Below, in pieces: positions 43,001 to 55,956 of a stretch of DNA of 64,000 nt. Position 1 is the stretch's first letter. Every line of letters starts with the position of its first letter. The notes under the pieces were generated by a model. That model ran no database searches. It was not told the DNA's origin and was given only the letters and a program-made list of their open reading frames with translations. Both the position numbers and the translations under genes were made by a program. Source of the stretch: JBHJGM01 sp050331815 (GTDB lineage Bacteria > Verrucomicrobiota > Verrucomicrobiia > Opitutales > JBHJGM01); NCBI GenBank assembly GCA_050331815.1, contig JBHJGM010000011.1, positions 95,568 through 159,567 on the forward strand, given 5' to 3'.

Positions 43001-43009
43001 TCACGCGAG
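42971..43009 (-). repeat. Two-hairpin REP-like element, copy B
   Basis: AGGTGC-GCGA-GCACCT (42971-42986), linker GCGTCCC, then CTCGCG-GTCA-CGCGAG (42994-43009), both stems perfect. The UGA stop of the leftward membrane-protein gene (43001-43003) falls in the loop of hairpin 2. Confidence 0.7.
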
Positions 43010-43867
43010 CGCGAGAAAGGCTAGGGGCACGCCGGCCATGGCAAAGTCGCCGAGCGCCGTTCCCGTTTGCGACTCCACCCGGAGGAGCCTTGGATGGGTC
43101 CCCAACAGCACCAAAGCGGTCAGCGCCAGCGCGGGTCCCAGCGGATCGGTCAGCCACCAGCCAACTTGCAGCGCCCCGATCGTACCCCGAAATAGAGTTT
43201 TCGCCAAGAGCGGTTGTGCCGTTGCCAGCGAGCGCAGATCGAGCACTTGGTCACTTGCCGCCTGATGCAGCGAGGAGTGCAGCGCGCTGGCCATGCATAG
43301 CAGTAAAAACCCCGGATACCACTGCGCTGGGGATGCGTCCGACGAACTGCATCCGTCGGATAAAACGAAGAGGGTCGACGCGAAAATCAACGCCACCGCG
43401 GGCTCCTTCAGCGGCCAGCCTTTTTCATTGAGCCACAGCGCGAGTGCCCCAGCCGCGAAAAACGGAATGAGGAACCAGTGCGCTTTTTGAAAAAGCTGCG
43501 TGAGCGCAAATACCCCAAACAATGCTACTAGCGGCAGGCCGATCTGGAACGCAATCCACCGCGGCGTCTGCCCAAACCAGAACCGATACCGAAATGGCCA
43601 CTGCGCGTAGCACGCGTGCGGCAACCGGCGGGCATCCAGGGCGCGGTCGAGGGCGTAACTGCAGGTTGTCCCACACAGCAGCGCCAGGCCAAATGCCATG
43701 CAAGCGAGGCTCCCTTCAAAGGGACCGAAATTCCCCGACCACTGCGCACGGTATATCAGCAACAGCCAGGCCACCGCCACCAGCCCGCCATCCAACGACA
43801 CCACCTGCGGCCAGAGCCACCACGGCGGTCGATCGTTGGGTGTTGCGCTCCAGCGCGTGTGCGGCAT
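43001..43867 (-). CDS. Multi-pass membrane protein, UbiA-prenyltransferase-like
   Basis: A 288-residue, very hydrophobic protein with about eight predicted membrane helices (for example LVAVAWLLLIYRAQW, FLIPFFAAGALALWL, PGFLLLCMASALHSSLH). SYALDRALDARRLPH after the second helix resembles the first Asp-rich motif of UbiA-type prenyltransferases, and a weaker second region is SDQVLDLRSLA. Neither motif is canonical, so the family is a suggestion. The start at 43867 (MPHTRWSATP) avoids a long Arg-rich extension. Divergent from the lipoprotein gene 53 bp away; its 3' end lies in repeat copy B. Confidence 0.5.
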   Translation of the reverse strand: MPHTRWSATPNDRPPWWLWPQVVSLDGGLVAVAWLLLIYRAQWSGNFGPFEGSLACMAFGLALLCGTTCSYALDRALDARRLPHACYAQWPFRYRFWFGQTPRWIAFQIGLPLVALFGVFALTQLFQKAHWFLIPFFAAGALALWLNEKGWPLKEPAVALIFASTLFVLSDGCSSSDASPAQWYPGFLLLCMASALHSSLHQAASDQVLDLRSLATAQPLLAKTLFRGTIGALQVGWWLTDPLGPALALTALVLLGTHPRLLRVESQTGTALGDFAMAGVPLAFLALA

Positions 43868-43920
43868 GCGCGCACGCTGACGGCGGTTGACCCGGTCCGC
43901 AAAGCCATTCCAATAACGGC

Positions 43921-44397
43921 ATGCACTTCCGCGCTCCGATACGGTCCCGCCACGCGGTCTGGGTGGCCGCCTGTCTGGTTGCCTTTTTGGCAGCCTGTCA
44001 GCCTTCCCCGGATCCCGAAGGCGTCGCATTTGCCGAGGCCTATCTTGAGGCCATCAACCATGGCGATCTTGAAGGGCTGCTCGCGCTCTATCACGCTGAG
44101 GGTGTACCCGATTCCCAAATCGAAGTCCTGCGCCGCAACCTCGCCTTTGAAATCGAAGAGCCCGTTTATGCTTCGCAATTCATCCCCCTGAACGAAGAAG
44201 GTGTCGCCGAAGCGCTCGAACGCAGCCGTCCCTTGGACAAAACCCTGGTCCCCAATCTTGAGCCCCAGGGGCTGCTCAAAGTCTTTGTGGACGTGCCCGA
44301 GCATCGCCAGAGTTCGTTCCTGCTTGGCAAGAACGAACAGGACCTGTGGCGCATCCTCATGTTCGTGAAAAGTACGGCATCAGCCCCCGCCGACTAA
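43921..44397 (+). CDS. Putative lipoprotein with NTF2-like domain
   Basis: A 158-residue protein with signal peptide and lipobox (WVAACLVAFLAAC, Cys near residue 26). The mature part begins FAEAYLEAINHGDLEGLLALYH, a helix pattern seen in SnoaL/NTF2-like or DUF4440/DUF3828 proteins. No enzymatic residues are recognisable. Envelope location is likely; function unknown. Confidence 0.65.
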   Translation: MHFRAPIRSRHAVWVAACLVAFLAACQPSPDPEGVAFAEAYLEAINHGDLEGLLALYHAEGVPDSQIEVLRRNLAFEIEEPVYASQFIPLNEEGVAEALERSRPLDKTLVPNLEPQGLLKVFVDVPEHRQSSFLLGKNEQDLWRILMFVKSTASAPAD

Positions 44398-44533
44398 CCC
44401 CAGAAAATGAAGCCCGCCCTTGCCTTCGCCCGGCAGTCACTGCTAGCATATATGTTATTTGCGAGGCATATCGCGTTGCTATCCTGTTACTCCGGAACAA
44501 CAACCGTAAACCACAAACCGAGTCAGTTTGCCC

Positions 44534-44869
44534 ATGAATATCAATGCCTACTTGAAGCCCTACTGCGGCTGGAGCAATGGAGTTCGCGCTATCTTCAAAA
44601 AGTACACTCTCGACTACAAAGATATCGACATCATCAACCAGCCGGAAAACTACGCCGAGATGGTCGAAAAATCCGGTCAGAACCTTTCTCCCTGCGTCGA
44701 AATTGATGGGGTCATGCTGGCCGATGTCAGCGGCGAGGAAGTCGAGAACTACCTCCTCAGCAATCAACTGGTTAAGCCCTCAGACGCCGAAAACGAAGTG
44801 CCGATCAACGCGCCCTGCACCGAGGAAGAACACGCGCAGATGAATTCGCGCACCATCCGCTTCTTTTAA
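44534..44869 (+). CDS. Monothiol glutaredoxin-like protein (CGWS)
   Basis: A 111-residue protein starting MNINAYLKPYCGWSNGVRAIFKKY. The active site is CGWS, a CxxS form that resembles the CGFS of monothiol (class II) glutaredoxins, followed by LDYKDIDI, LSPCVEIDGVMLADVSGEEV (the cis-Pro/GSH-binding TVP-like region is SPC) and a C-terminal extension ending RTIRFF. It may bind glutathione or an Fe-S cluster. The start at 44534 (ATG) is chosen. A terminator and a DUF2332 gene follow. Confidence 0.75.
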   Translation: MNINAYLKPYCGWSNGVRAIFKKYTLDYKDIDIINQPENYAEMVEKSGQNLSPCVEIDGVMLADVSGEEVENYLLSNQLVKPSDAENEVPINAPCTEEEHAQMNSRTIRFF

Positions 44870-44906
44870 GCCCCATACTTTTCACGCCGCTACGCTTGCG
44901 GCGAAT

Positions 44907-44943
44907 ACCGGTCCCGTCTCAAGTTTGGCGGGACCGGTTTTTT
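44907..44943 (+). terminator. Intrinsic terminator after the glutaredoxin-like gene
   Basis: ACCGGTCCCG (44907-44916) pairs perfectly with CGGGACCGGT (44929-44938), with a T-run at 44938-44943. The next ATG (44944) follows with no gap. Confidence 0.85.
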
Positions 44944-46038
44944 ATGGACGAGGTGCCGAAAGATTGGGCCAACCAGGTTGACTGGCTTGGCCGTGAGGGC
45001 TCGCTGGCGGAGGCTTGTCGTCGCTTTGCTGCCGAGGAGGCCCTGAACTACGCCCCGCTGTACGCACACTTCTCCCGTGCCCTGGCCGAAGATGCCGCTC
45101 TGCTCGCCATCATGGGGCGCATGCAGCCGGGGCAGCCGCAACCCAACCTCTTGCTTTACGCAGCCAACCGCCTCCTCAACGATCGCCTGGCACACCCGCT
45201 GCATCGGCACTATCCGACCTCCGGGGGCAGCTACACCGATCCAAATGAAGTCTGGGAACTGTTCCGGGTTTTTTGTATCGAAAATTCGGATACGCTTGTC
45301 GATGAGGCTGCCGGTCGCACCGTCCAGACCAACGAAGTCCAGCGCTGCGTGGCCCTGTATCCGGCTTTCTGCCTGGTCAGCCAGCTCTTCGATAACGTGT
45401 CGCTGCACCTGCTCGAGTTGGGCACCAGCGCTGGCTTGAACCTCTTCGTCGACCGTCATGCCTATCGCTACGCGGGCCATGCTGAAGTCTTTGGCTCCGG
45501 TCAAAGCGGCATCGAACTCAGTGCCCGCGCCAATCCTAACGGCTTGCCGCCACCGCCCGCCGCCTTGCTGGCCACGCGGTTAACGGTTGCCGCCCGCACC
45601 GGTCTGGATCTCCAACCGATCGATCTTACCGACGAGGAAGCCTTCCGGTGGTTGCGCGCCTGTATCTGGCCGGACCTGCCCGAGCGCCTCCAGCGGCTGG
45701 AACGCGTCGCGGAAATGGTCCGTGCGGACCTGCCCGAGCTTGTTTCCGGCGACGCCGTCGAAGACCTCGAAGCCATGGTGGGGCGCGCGGTGCCGGGTCA
45801 CCTGCCTGTCATCTTTCATACTTACATGGCCAACCAGTTGCCCAGAGCCCGGCGCGAAGAACTGCTCACGCGTATCCAGAAGATGGGTACGATGCGTGAC
45901 TTGGCGCACGTCTACAACAACATCGGAACCGCCCGACTTTGCCTGCAGGCCTGGCAAGGCGGTAACAAAATCTTCGACGCGCCTATCGTCCACAACGATG
46001 GGCACGCCAATACGGTCGGCTGGCTCGAAGATGCGTAA
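44944..46038 (+). CDS. DUF2332 family protein
   Basis: A 364-residue soluble protein. Typical DUF2332 segments: YPAFCLVSQLFD, LHLLELGTSAGLNLFVDRHAYRY (a methyltransferase-like Gly motif), SGIELSARANPNGLPPPPA, LRACIWPDLPERLQRLERV, PVIFHTYMANQLP and DAPIVHNDGHANTVGWLE. The family is uncharacterised; LELGTSAGLNL suggests a Rossmann-like fold but no reaction is known. The ATG at 44944 directly abuts the U-tract of the terminator at 44907-44943. Confidence 0.8.
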   Translation: MDEVPKDWANQVDWLGREGSLAEACRRFAAEEALNYAPLYAHFSRALAEDAALLAIMGRMQPGQPQPNLLLYAANRLLNDRLAHPLHRHYPTSGGSYTDPNEVWELFRVFCIENSDTLVDEAAGRTVQTNEVQRCVALYPAFCLVSQLFDNVSLHLLELGTSAGLNLFVDRHAYRYAGHAEVFGSGQSGIELSARANPNGLPPPPAALLATRLTVAARTGLDLQPIDLTDEEAFRWLRACIWPDLPERLQRLERVAEMVRADLPELVSGDAVEDLEAMVGRAVPGHLPVIFHTYMANQLPRARREELLTRIQKMGTMRDLAHVYNNIGTARLCLQAWQGGNKIFDAPIVHNDGHANTVGWLEDA

Positions 46039-46043
46039 CGCAT

Positions 46044-46079
46044 AAAAAAAAACGCGCCCGGCGCAAAATCCGGACGCGT
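46044..46079 (-). terminator. Intrinsic terminator of the gltB operon
   Basis: On the minus strand ACGCGTCCGG (46079-46070) pairs with CCGGGCGCGT (46061-46052) through one G-U, followed by a run of T (46051-46044). It lies 27 bp past the gltD stop and also 5 bp past the convergent DUF2332 stop. Confidence 0.8.
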
Positions 46080-46105
46080 CGTGAAATTCTGGATACGCAA
46101 GCTGT

Positions 46106-47596
46106 TTACGGCAGCGTGGTGGTGCCCATCAGGAAACGGTCGCACTCGCGCGCGGCTCCGCGGCCTTCGTTGATGGCCCAAACCACCAGGCTCTGTCCGC
46201 GGCGCATGTCTCCGGCGGCAAAGACGCCCTCGGTACTGGTCTGGTACTTACCGTACTCGGCCTGCACATTCGAGCGCGGGTCGGTTTCCAGGCCGAGCTT
46301 TTCGACCACGGTTTCCTCCGGCCCAAGGAACCCCATCGCCAGCAACGCGAGTTGGCAGGGAATCTCCCGGCGGGTGTCTTCGAGCTTCTTCGGCACGAAA
46401 CGACCGTTCGCATCCTTGTCCCACTCGATGTTGACCACGCGCAGCGCGGCGAGCTCGCCGTTGGCGTCCTGCAAAAATTCCTCGGTCATCACCAGATACA
46501 CGCGCGGGTCCTGGCCTTGCTTGGCGGCGGCCTCCTGCTGACCATAATCCATCCGGTAAATTTTCGGCCACTCCGGCCAGGGATTGTCTGCTGCACGCTC
46601 ATCCGGCGGGCGCGGCAAAATCTCCAACTGAGTCACGCTACGTGCGCCGTGGCGCAGGGAAGTCCCCACACAGTCGGTGCCGGTATCACCCCCGCCGATC
46701 ACCACCACGTCCTTGTCTTTGGCGTTCAGGTAAGGAGTTGCCCCATTGAACTGGTTGTCCAAAAGATTTTTCGTGTTGCCGTGTAGAAATTCCATGGCGA
46801 AGTGCACGCCCACCGCTTCACGCCCGGGAATGGGTAGGTCGCGCGGTTTGGTCGCACCGCAGCAAAGCACCACCGAGTCGTACGCATCGCGCAGTTGTTC
46901 AACCGGCAGATCCTCGCCCACGTTCACGCCACACTTGAACACGATGCCCTCGGCTTCCATCAGACGGATGCGGCGCTGTACAACATGCTCTTTGTCCAGC
47001 TTCATGTTAGGGATGCCGTACATGAGCAAACCGCCGGGGCGGTCCGCGCGCTCGTATACCGTCACCGAATGCCCCGCCTTGTTGAGCTGCGCTGCGCAAG
47101 CCAGACCCGCAGGACCTGAGCCCACGACCGCCACCTTCTTATTGGTGCGTTGCTTGGGCGGCTGCGGCGTGACCCAGCCTTCTTCAAAGCCACGGTCGAT
47201 GATTGCGCGTTCGATATTCTTGATCGTTACCGGTGGTTCAATCACGCCCAGCACGCAGGAGCCTTCGCAGGGTGCCGGGCAGACGCGCCCGGTAAACTCC
47301 GGAAAGTTGTTGGTCTTGTGCAGACGATCAAGCGCCTCGCGCCAGCGGTTGCGATAAACCAGGTCGTTCCACTCCGGTATCAGGTTGTTGATCGGGCAAC
47401 CCACGGCCATGCCCTTAATCACCCCGCCAGTGTGGCAAAACGGCGTGCCGCAGTTCATGCAGCGCGCGCCCTGGTCACGCAGTTCCTGCTCGTCGCGATG
47501 GATGTGAAACTCGTCCCAGTCCTTGAGACGCTCAAGCGGCGCGCGGTCGGAGTCTACACGCCGTTCAATTTCGATAAATCCTGTGTCTTTTCCCAT
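46106..47596 (-). CDS. gltD: Glutamate synthase, small subunit
   Basis: NADPH-dependent GOGAT beta subunit, 496 residues. N-terminal Fe-S region ARCMNCGTPFCH and CPAPCEGSCVLG; FAD site VAVVGSGPAGLACAAQL near residue 155; GGLLMYGIPNMKLDK; NAD(P)H site VVVIGGGDTGTDCVG near 300; and the C-terminal FAD contact GVFAAGDMRRGQSLVVWAI. It passes electrons from NADPH to GltB. Last gene of the gltB / glycosyltransferase / gltD operon, 38 bp after the glycosyltransferase. Confidence 0.95.
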   Translation of the reverse strand: MGKDTGFIEIERRVDSDRAPLERLKDWDEFHIHRDEQELRDQGARCMNCGTPFCHTGGVIKGMAVGCPINNLIPEWNDLVYRNRWREALDRLHKTNNFPEFTGRVCPAPCEGSCVLGVIEPPVTIKNIERAIIDRGFEEGWVTPQPPKQRTNKKVAVVGSGPAGLACAAQLNKAGHSVTVYERADRPGGLLMYGIPNMKLDKEHVVQRRIRLMEAEGIVFKCGVNVGEDLPVEQLRDAYDSVVLCCGATKPRDLPIPGREAVGVHFAMEFLHGNTKNLLDNQFNGATPYLNAKDKDVVVIGGGDTGTDCVGTSLRHGARSVTQLEILPRPPDERAADNPWPEWPKIYRMDYGQQEAAAKQGQDPRVYLVMTEEFLQDANGELAALRVVNIEWDKDANGRFVPKKLEDTRREIPCQLALLAMGFLGPEETVVEKLGLETDPRSNVQAEYGKYQTSTEGVFAAGDMRRGQSLVVWAINEGRGAARECDRFLMGTTTLP

Positions 47597-47634
47597 GTCA
47601 GATTGAAGCGTAGTGGGTCGAATAAATCCGGTCT

Positions 47635-48477
47635 TCAGACGGCAAATTGCCGGCGTAGACTCTGGAGGTAGAAAGAAGGTTGTTTACGCAGTTGCTTCCA
47701 ATGACCGCGCGCGCGCAGGCGCAGGTACTCAAGCCGGCCATGCGGTGTCTGCCAAAGGCCTGCGTTGCGAAAAAACTTAATCTTTTGCTGCAGGCCCAGC
47801 ACGTAGCTCAAGTGCAGCACCGCCGCCGATTCCCGCAGCTGCGCGCCCTGTCGACGCCAATGCGGTCCGTTGGGTATCAGGTCGAGGTCGATGCGCACCA
47901 CAGGTGCTTCCTGCCGGGTGAGCATCCGGTCATTAAGCAGGGGCTGATCGCTCGGAAACGCTTCCACGTCGTCGCGATTTAAATCCATCACGCGGAGCGT
48001 GCGCGGCCCTGGCTTCAGGAACATGAACCCCGTGCACAGGCGACCAACCGACTCGGCTTGCGCCAGCAAAAAGTCCGACTGCACGCTGATGCCGTCGGCG
48101 GGCGTGCAACGTTCGAGCCAGTCGACGGGGTTTCTCAAAAAGCAGGCATCCAGGTCCGAATACAGCACCTGGTGGCCGGCTTTCAGTTCGGCATGGATAA
48201 GCGCCAGCTTGCACAGCACGAGTCGTTTCCAAGCCTTCGAGCGAAACTCGGGTTGACGCTGCGTGATGGCACCCTGCGTATCCACCCAAAGCCGGCTCTC
48301 AATGCCCTGACGTTCCAGGATTCGCTGCGTCTTCTTGCTCAATGCGTAGAGATGCACCGGATTTTGAACCCCTGCCTGACGCACCGAGCGCAGCCAGTTG
48401 TCCGCCATGCCCGCCCGCGCGTAGGCAGCATTGGCGGCAGCCACTAGAACGGTCTCGTTGGAAGGCAGATCTGGCAT
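47635..48477 (-). CDS. Putative nucleotide-diphospho-sugar transferase
   Basis: A 280-residue protein of the Nucleotid_trans (DUF271) type, GT-A fold. ETVLVAAANAAYARAGMADNWLRSV is the N-terminal strand-helix, VLYSDLDACFLRNP contains the DxD metal motif near residue 107, and SVQSDFLLA, CTGFMFLKPG and FPSDQPLLND follow in family order. The C-terminus is basic. Donor, acceptor and location are unknown; no signal peptide is seen. It sits between gltB and gltD with gaps of 26 and 38 bp, an unusual place for a glycosyltransferase. Confidence 0.75.
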   Translation of the reverse strand: MPDLPSNETVLVAAANAAYARAGMADNWLRSVRQAGVQNPVHLYALSKKTQRILERQGIESRLWVDTQGAITQRQPEFRSKAWKRLVLCKLALIHAELKAGHQVLYSDLDACFLRNPVDWLERCTPADGISVQSDFLLAQAESVGRLCTGFMFLKPGPRTLRVMDLNRDDVEAFPSDQPLLNDRMLTRQEAPVVRIDLDLIPNGPHWRRQGAQLRESAAVLHLSYVLGLQQKIKFFRNAGLWQTPHGRLEYLRLRARGHWKQLRKQPSFYLQSLRRQFAV

Positions 48478-48503
48478 GGGAGAAGTCGCGAAACAAAGAT
48501 GTC

Positions 48504-53141
<4,638 letters not shown>

Positions 53142-53383
53142 GCGTAAGTATACACTAGTTGGTTTGGCGAATCCGTCTCCGGATAACGGGGCCGTGAAAC
53201 GACGGCGCCTTCAATTAGGGGAGCCGGTCATTCCTACAGTCTGGTGTGAGTTTTACCAGAAAAAAAGACCCTTGCAAACGCATGGGAGCATTCATTTGCA
53301 AACAGATTCACTAATGCTGCGTACCCCCACAAAAAGTCGTGCAAGCTGAGAATTTACGCACCCTCGATCGTTCATTCTGCCTG
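53142..53383. other. Intergenic region upstream of gltB
   Basis: About 240 bp, and about 400 bp to the next well-supported gene (53539) if the small ORF below is not real. It should contain the gltB promoter; no specific regulator site or riboswitch is recognised. Confidence 0.4.
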
Positions 53384-53506
53384 TCAGCCAACAACATCGC
53401 GCAGCCGGGCACGGTATTCGGCACGGGTCATTTCAGACGGGGCATTTTCCACCTTGGTTGAAGATCCGCCCGCGCTGCGCCTAGCGCGGACCGTTTTATG
53501 CTTCAT
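53384..53506 (-). CDS. Possible small basic protein (40 residues)
   Basis: ATG at 53506 preceded by AAAGGG seven nt upstream. The product starts MKHKTVRARRSAGG and ends MTRAEYRARLRDVVG. Codon third positions are moderately GC-rich, as in the neighbours. No family recognised. Divergent from the SAM-hydrolase-like gene, 32 bp away. It may be real or chance. Confidence 0.3.
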   Translation of the reverse strand: MKHKTVRARRSAGGSSTKVENAPSEMTRAEYRARLRDVVG

Positions 53507-53538
53507 CCAAGACCCTTTGCTCATTAAGCACCTGACCC

Positions 53539-54462
53539 ATGAAGTATCCAGCACCCCTCCACGCCCTGGCGCTTGCAATTACTTTCAGCCTCGGACTCCA
53601 CGCGCCACATGCAGCGGCCGAGCCCATTCCCACGGTTGTTTTTCAGTCCGACTTCGGCCTGTCCGACGGTGCTGTGGCCGCCATGTGGGGCGTCGCGCAC
53701 GAGGTCGATCGCGACCTCTTCCTGGCCAACCTGAGCCACGATATCCCGCAGTTCGACATCTGGGTCGGCGCGTACTTTCTGTCGCAAACGGCGGCCTACT
53801 GGCCCAAGGGCACGGTGTTTGTCTCGGTGGTGGACCCGGGCGTGGGCACCGAGCGCAAGTCCGTGGTTCTGAAAACACAAAGCGGCCACTACTTCGTCTC
53901 TCCCGACAACGGCACGCTCACCCTAGTCGCCGACCAGCTCGGCGTAGCCGAGGTGCGCGAGATCGACGAAGCGGTCAACCGCCGCGCCGACTCCACACAG
54001 TCCTACACCTTTCATGGGCGCGATGTGTACGCCTACACCGGCGCGCGCCTGGCCTCCGGCACCATCGGTTTCGAAGAGGTTGGTAGCTCGCTCGGCCAGG
54101 AGGTCAAACGCCTTGACTACAACCCCGCCAAGCTCGAAGAAGGCCGCATCGTCGCCACCGTCGATATCCTCGACTTTCGCTATGGCAACGTCTGGACCAA
54201 CATCCCTCGCGACCTCTTCTTCAAGCTCAAGCCCGAGTTCGACCAGGGCTTCGACGTGACCATCCGCCAGGACGGCGAAGTCGTTTACGTAGGGAGCATT
54301 CCCTACCAGCCTACCTTCGGTGAAGTCGCCAAGGGCAAGCCCCTCATTTACTTAAACAGCCTCAATCAGGTGGCCATCGCACTGAACCAGGGCTCCTTCG
54401 CCGACACCTACAAAATCGGCTACGGCGCCGGCTGGCAGATCACCCTCGAACCCACGCCGTAA
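53539..54462 (+). CDS. Exported SAM hydroxide adenosyltransferase / DUF62-like protein
   Basis: A 307-residue member of the fluorinase/chlorinase-like DUF62 family, which in most bacteria hydrolyses S-adenosylmethionine to adenosine and methionine. VVFQSDFGLSDGAVAAMWG matches the SDFG start of the fold, followed by DPGVGTERKSVV, YFVSPDNGTLT and TFHGRDVYAYTGARLASG (active-site His). The C-terminal domain has DILDFRYGNVWTNI. Unusually, it has a clear signal peptide, PLHALALAITFSLGLHAPHAAA (residues about 5-27), placing it in the periplasm. The start at 53539 is ATG. Confidence 0.85.
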   Translation: MKYPAPLHALALAITFSLGLHAPHAAAEPIPTVVFQSDFGLSDGAVAAMWGVAHEVDRDLFLANLSHDIPQFDIWVGAYFLSQTAAYWPKGTVFVSVVDPGVGTERKSVVLKTQSGHYFVSPDNGTLTLVADQLGVAEVREIDEAVNRRADSTQSYTFHGRDVYAYTGARLASGTIGFEEVGSSLGQEVKRLDYNPAKLEEGRIVATVDILDFRYGNVWTNIPRDLFFKLKPEFDQGFDVTIRQDGEVVYVGSIPYQPTFGEVAKGKPLIYLNSLNQVAIALNQGSFADTYKIGYGAGWQITLEPTP

Positions 54463-54724
54463 CGGCACAGCGCCCTTCAGTCACCCCTGCGACCTTCCGC
54501 TCAAAGCCGAGAATGCCTTTCCCTAGCTTTCTCAACGCCCTCTGGGTGCTCCTATTCTGAAAAATCATTCAAAGCGCGTCTTCTTACAAGCTACGAAGCC
54601 CATCTGCAGTCCCAGAGGCCTTTCACAACACTGGCTTCGTAACGGACACCATCTCGCGTTCAGAACCGAGGAAGCGCTTTTCCTCAGGTTCCCTCGCTCC
54701 CTCTGTTCAAAGACAGTAAAAAAA
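54463..54724. other. Convergent intergenic region
   Basis: 262 bp between convergent stops. One hairpin GAGGAA-GCGCTT-TTCCTC is seen near 54668-54685, without a U-tract. No ORF. Confidence 0.4.
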
Positions 54725-55726
54725 CTAGAAGCCCACCGAGAAACTCAGCGACCCGAACTGATCCACCGAGTCTTGTGTTTCGAATTCACGTGAGCGGATC
54801 ACGTGCGTGTAGTTGACGGTGTAGCCCTTCCAGAAAAAGGCCGCGCCCAACAAGGCATCGCCCACCAGCGGTTCGCGGTCCACGCTGCGGTTGCCATCCC
54901 GGAAGGTGCCGCCATCCAGAAAAATGTTGTGCGCCACGGCCCGTCCGCTAACCCCGCCGTGCAGATACCAGCCAAAGCCCTTGCGCGGCGCGAAATAACC
55001 GGTCCCGCCAAAGCCGGGTAAGATGCGAGGCGCTCCATGGTCGAGTTCCAGTTGCTGGCCCAGCCGCACGGTCAAGCCGGCTTCCGCCTGCACCACCACC
55101 GTGCCGGCAGCCCCGCCCAGATGTGGCGTTACATCCACCTCAATCCCGCTGAATTCCCGCGCCACAATCGCCCGCCACTGCTTCAAATAACTAAACTGAA
55201 ACGTGGGCTCGTTGTTCAACTCAAAGTCCCAGCCCTGTGGGTCATCGCCGCCGATCAGGTCGTTGTGGACGATACGCTGGATGTCCTCGCCCTGCATGGC
55301 CCGGCCGACCCAGCCAAAGCTGATGCGATACTGGTCCAGTTGCTTGCCGTTTTCGGCAACCAGCCCGGCCTCGACAAATCCCCAGGCCGCATAGGGGCGG
55401 TCCAGCGGATCCGGCACGGATACCAGCAAATCCTGCGGGGTAAAGAGCGTGTGCCCGATGGCCAGGTCCAGAAACAGGTCACTTTGTGCATCGATGAAGG
55501 GCAGCACCTCCGCCGGGCTCGAAATCCAGTCCGGCACCCCTTGAGGCTCCAGCAGAAAACCCAGCCGCACGCCGTTGGTGTAGTGCCGGTCTGAGCCGTT
55601 CACCACGTCGTTCTCGATCAGGAAGTTGAAAACCGCGGCGGGAGCGCCCACTGGCAGCCCAACTCCCATGCCCAAAACCAGACCCAGCCCCGTCAGCCGG
55701 CGTCGCAAACGCGAAGGGATTTTCAT
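54725..55726 (-). CDS. LpxR-like outer-membrane lipid A deacylase (DUF2219)
   Basis: A 333-residue exported beta-barrel protein. Signal peptide LTGLGLVLGMGVGLPVGAPAA, then the LpxR hallmark FNFLIENDVVNGSDRHYTNGVRLGF with the Asn-Asp pair near the mature N-terminus, PYAAWGFVEAGL, and a C-terminal strand ending FSVGF with terminal Phe. LpxR removes the 3'-acyloxyacyl chain of lipid A; the catalytic His of this family could lie in NGSDRHYTNG. The start at 55726 is preferred; 55738 is an alternative. Confidence 0.82.
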   Translation of the reverse strand: MKIPSRLRRRLTGLGLVLGMGVGLPVGAPAAVFNFLIENDVVNGSDRHYTNGVRLGFLLEPQGVPDWISSPAEVLPFIDAQSDLFLDLAIGHTLFTPQDLLVSVPDPLDRPYAAWGFVEAGLVAENGKQLDQYRISFGWVGRAMQGEDIQRIVHNDLIGGDDPQGWDFELNNEPTFQFSYLKQWRAIVAREFSGIEVDVTPHLGGAAGTVVVQAEAGLTVRLGQQLELDHGAPRILPGFGGTGYFAPRKGFGWYLHGGVSGRAVAHNIFLDGGTFRDGNRSVDREPLVGDALLGAAFFWKGYTVNYTHVIRSREFETQDSVDQFGSLSFSVGF

Positions 55727-55956
55727 AACGCCCAGCATCGACTGACGCGCCGCCGAGGCAAGGCCGGAAAACCGCCCAAAGCTTGCCGACCCGACGCTGC
55801 GGCCCTGGTACTTTGGGGCAATTCTGGTCCATGTGTGGCCAGTGCGTGCAAGTGCCTCTACACGTATTACGGATTATTTAATGAGGGCACCTGCATTCTT
55901 CCGGTCAAATTTGAGTGCATTTTGCCGACCTACTGAGGGGTCTTATTGACTGTGAG

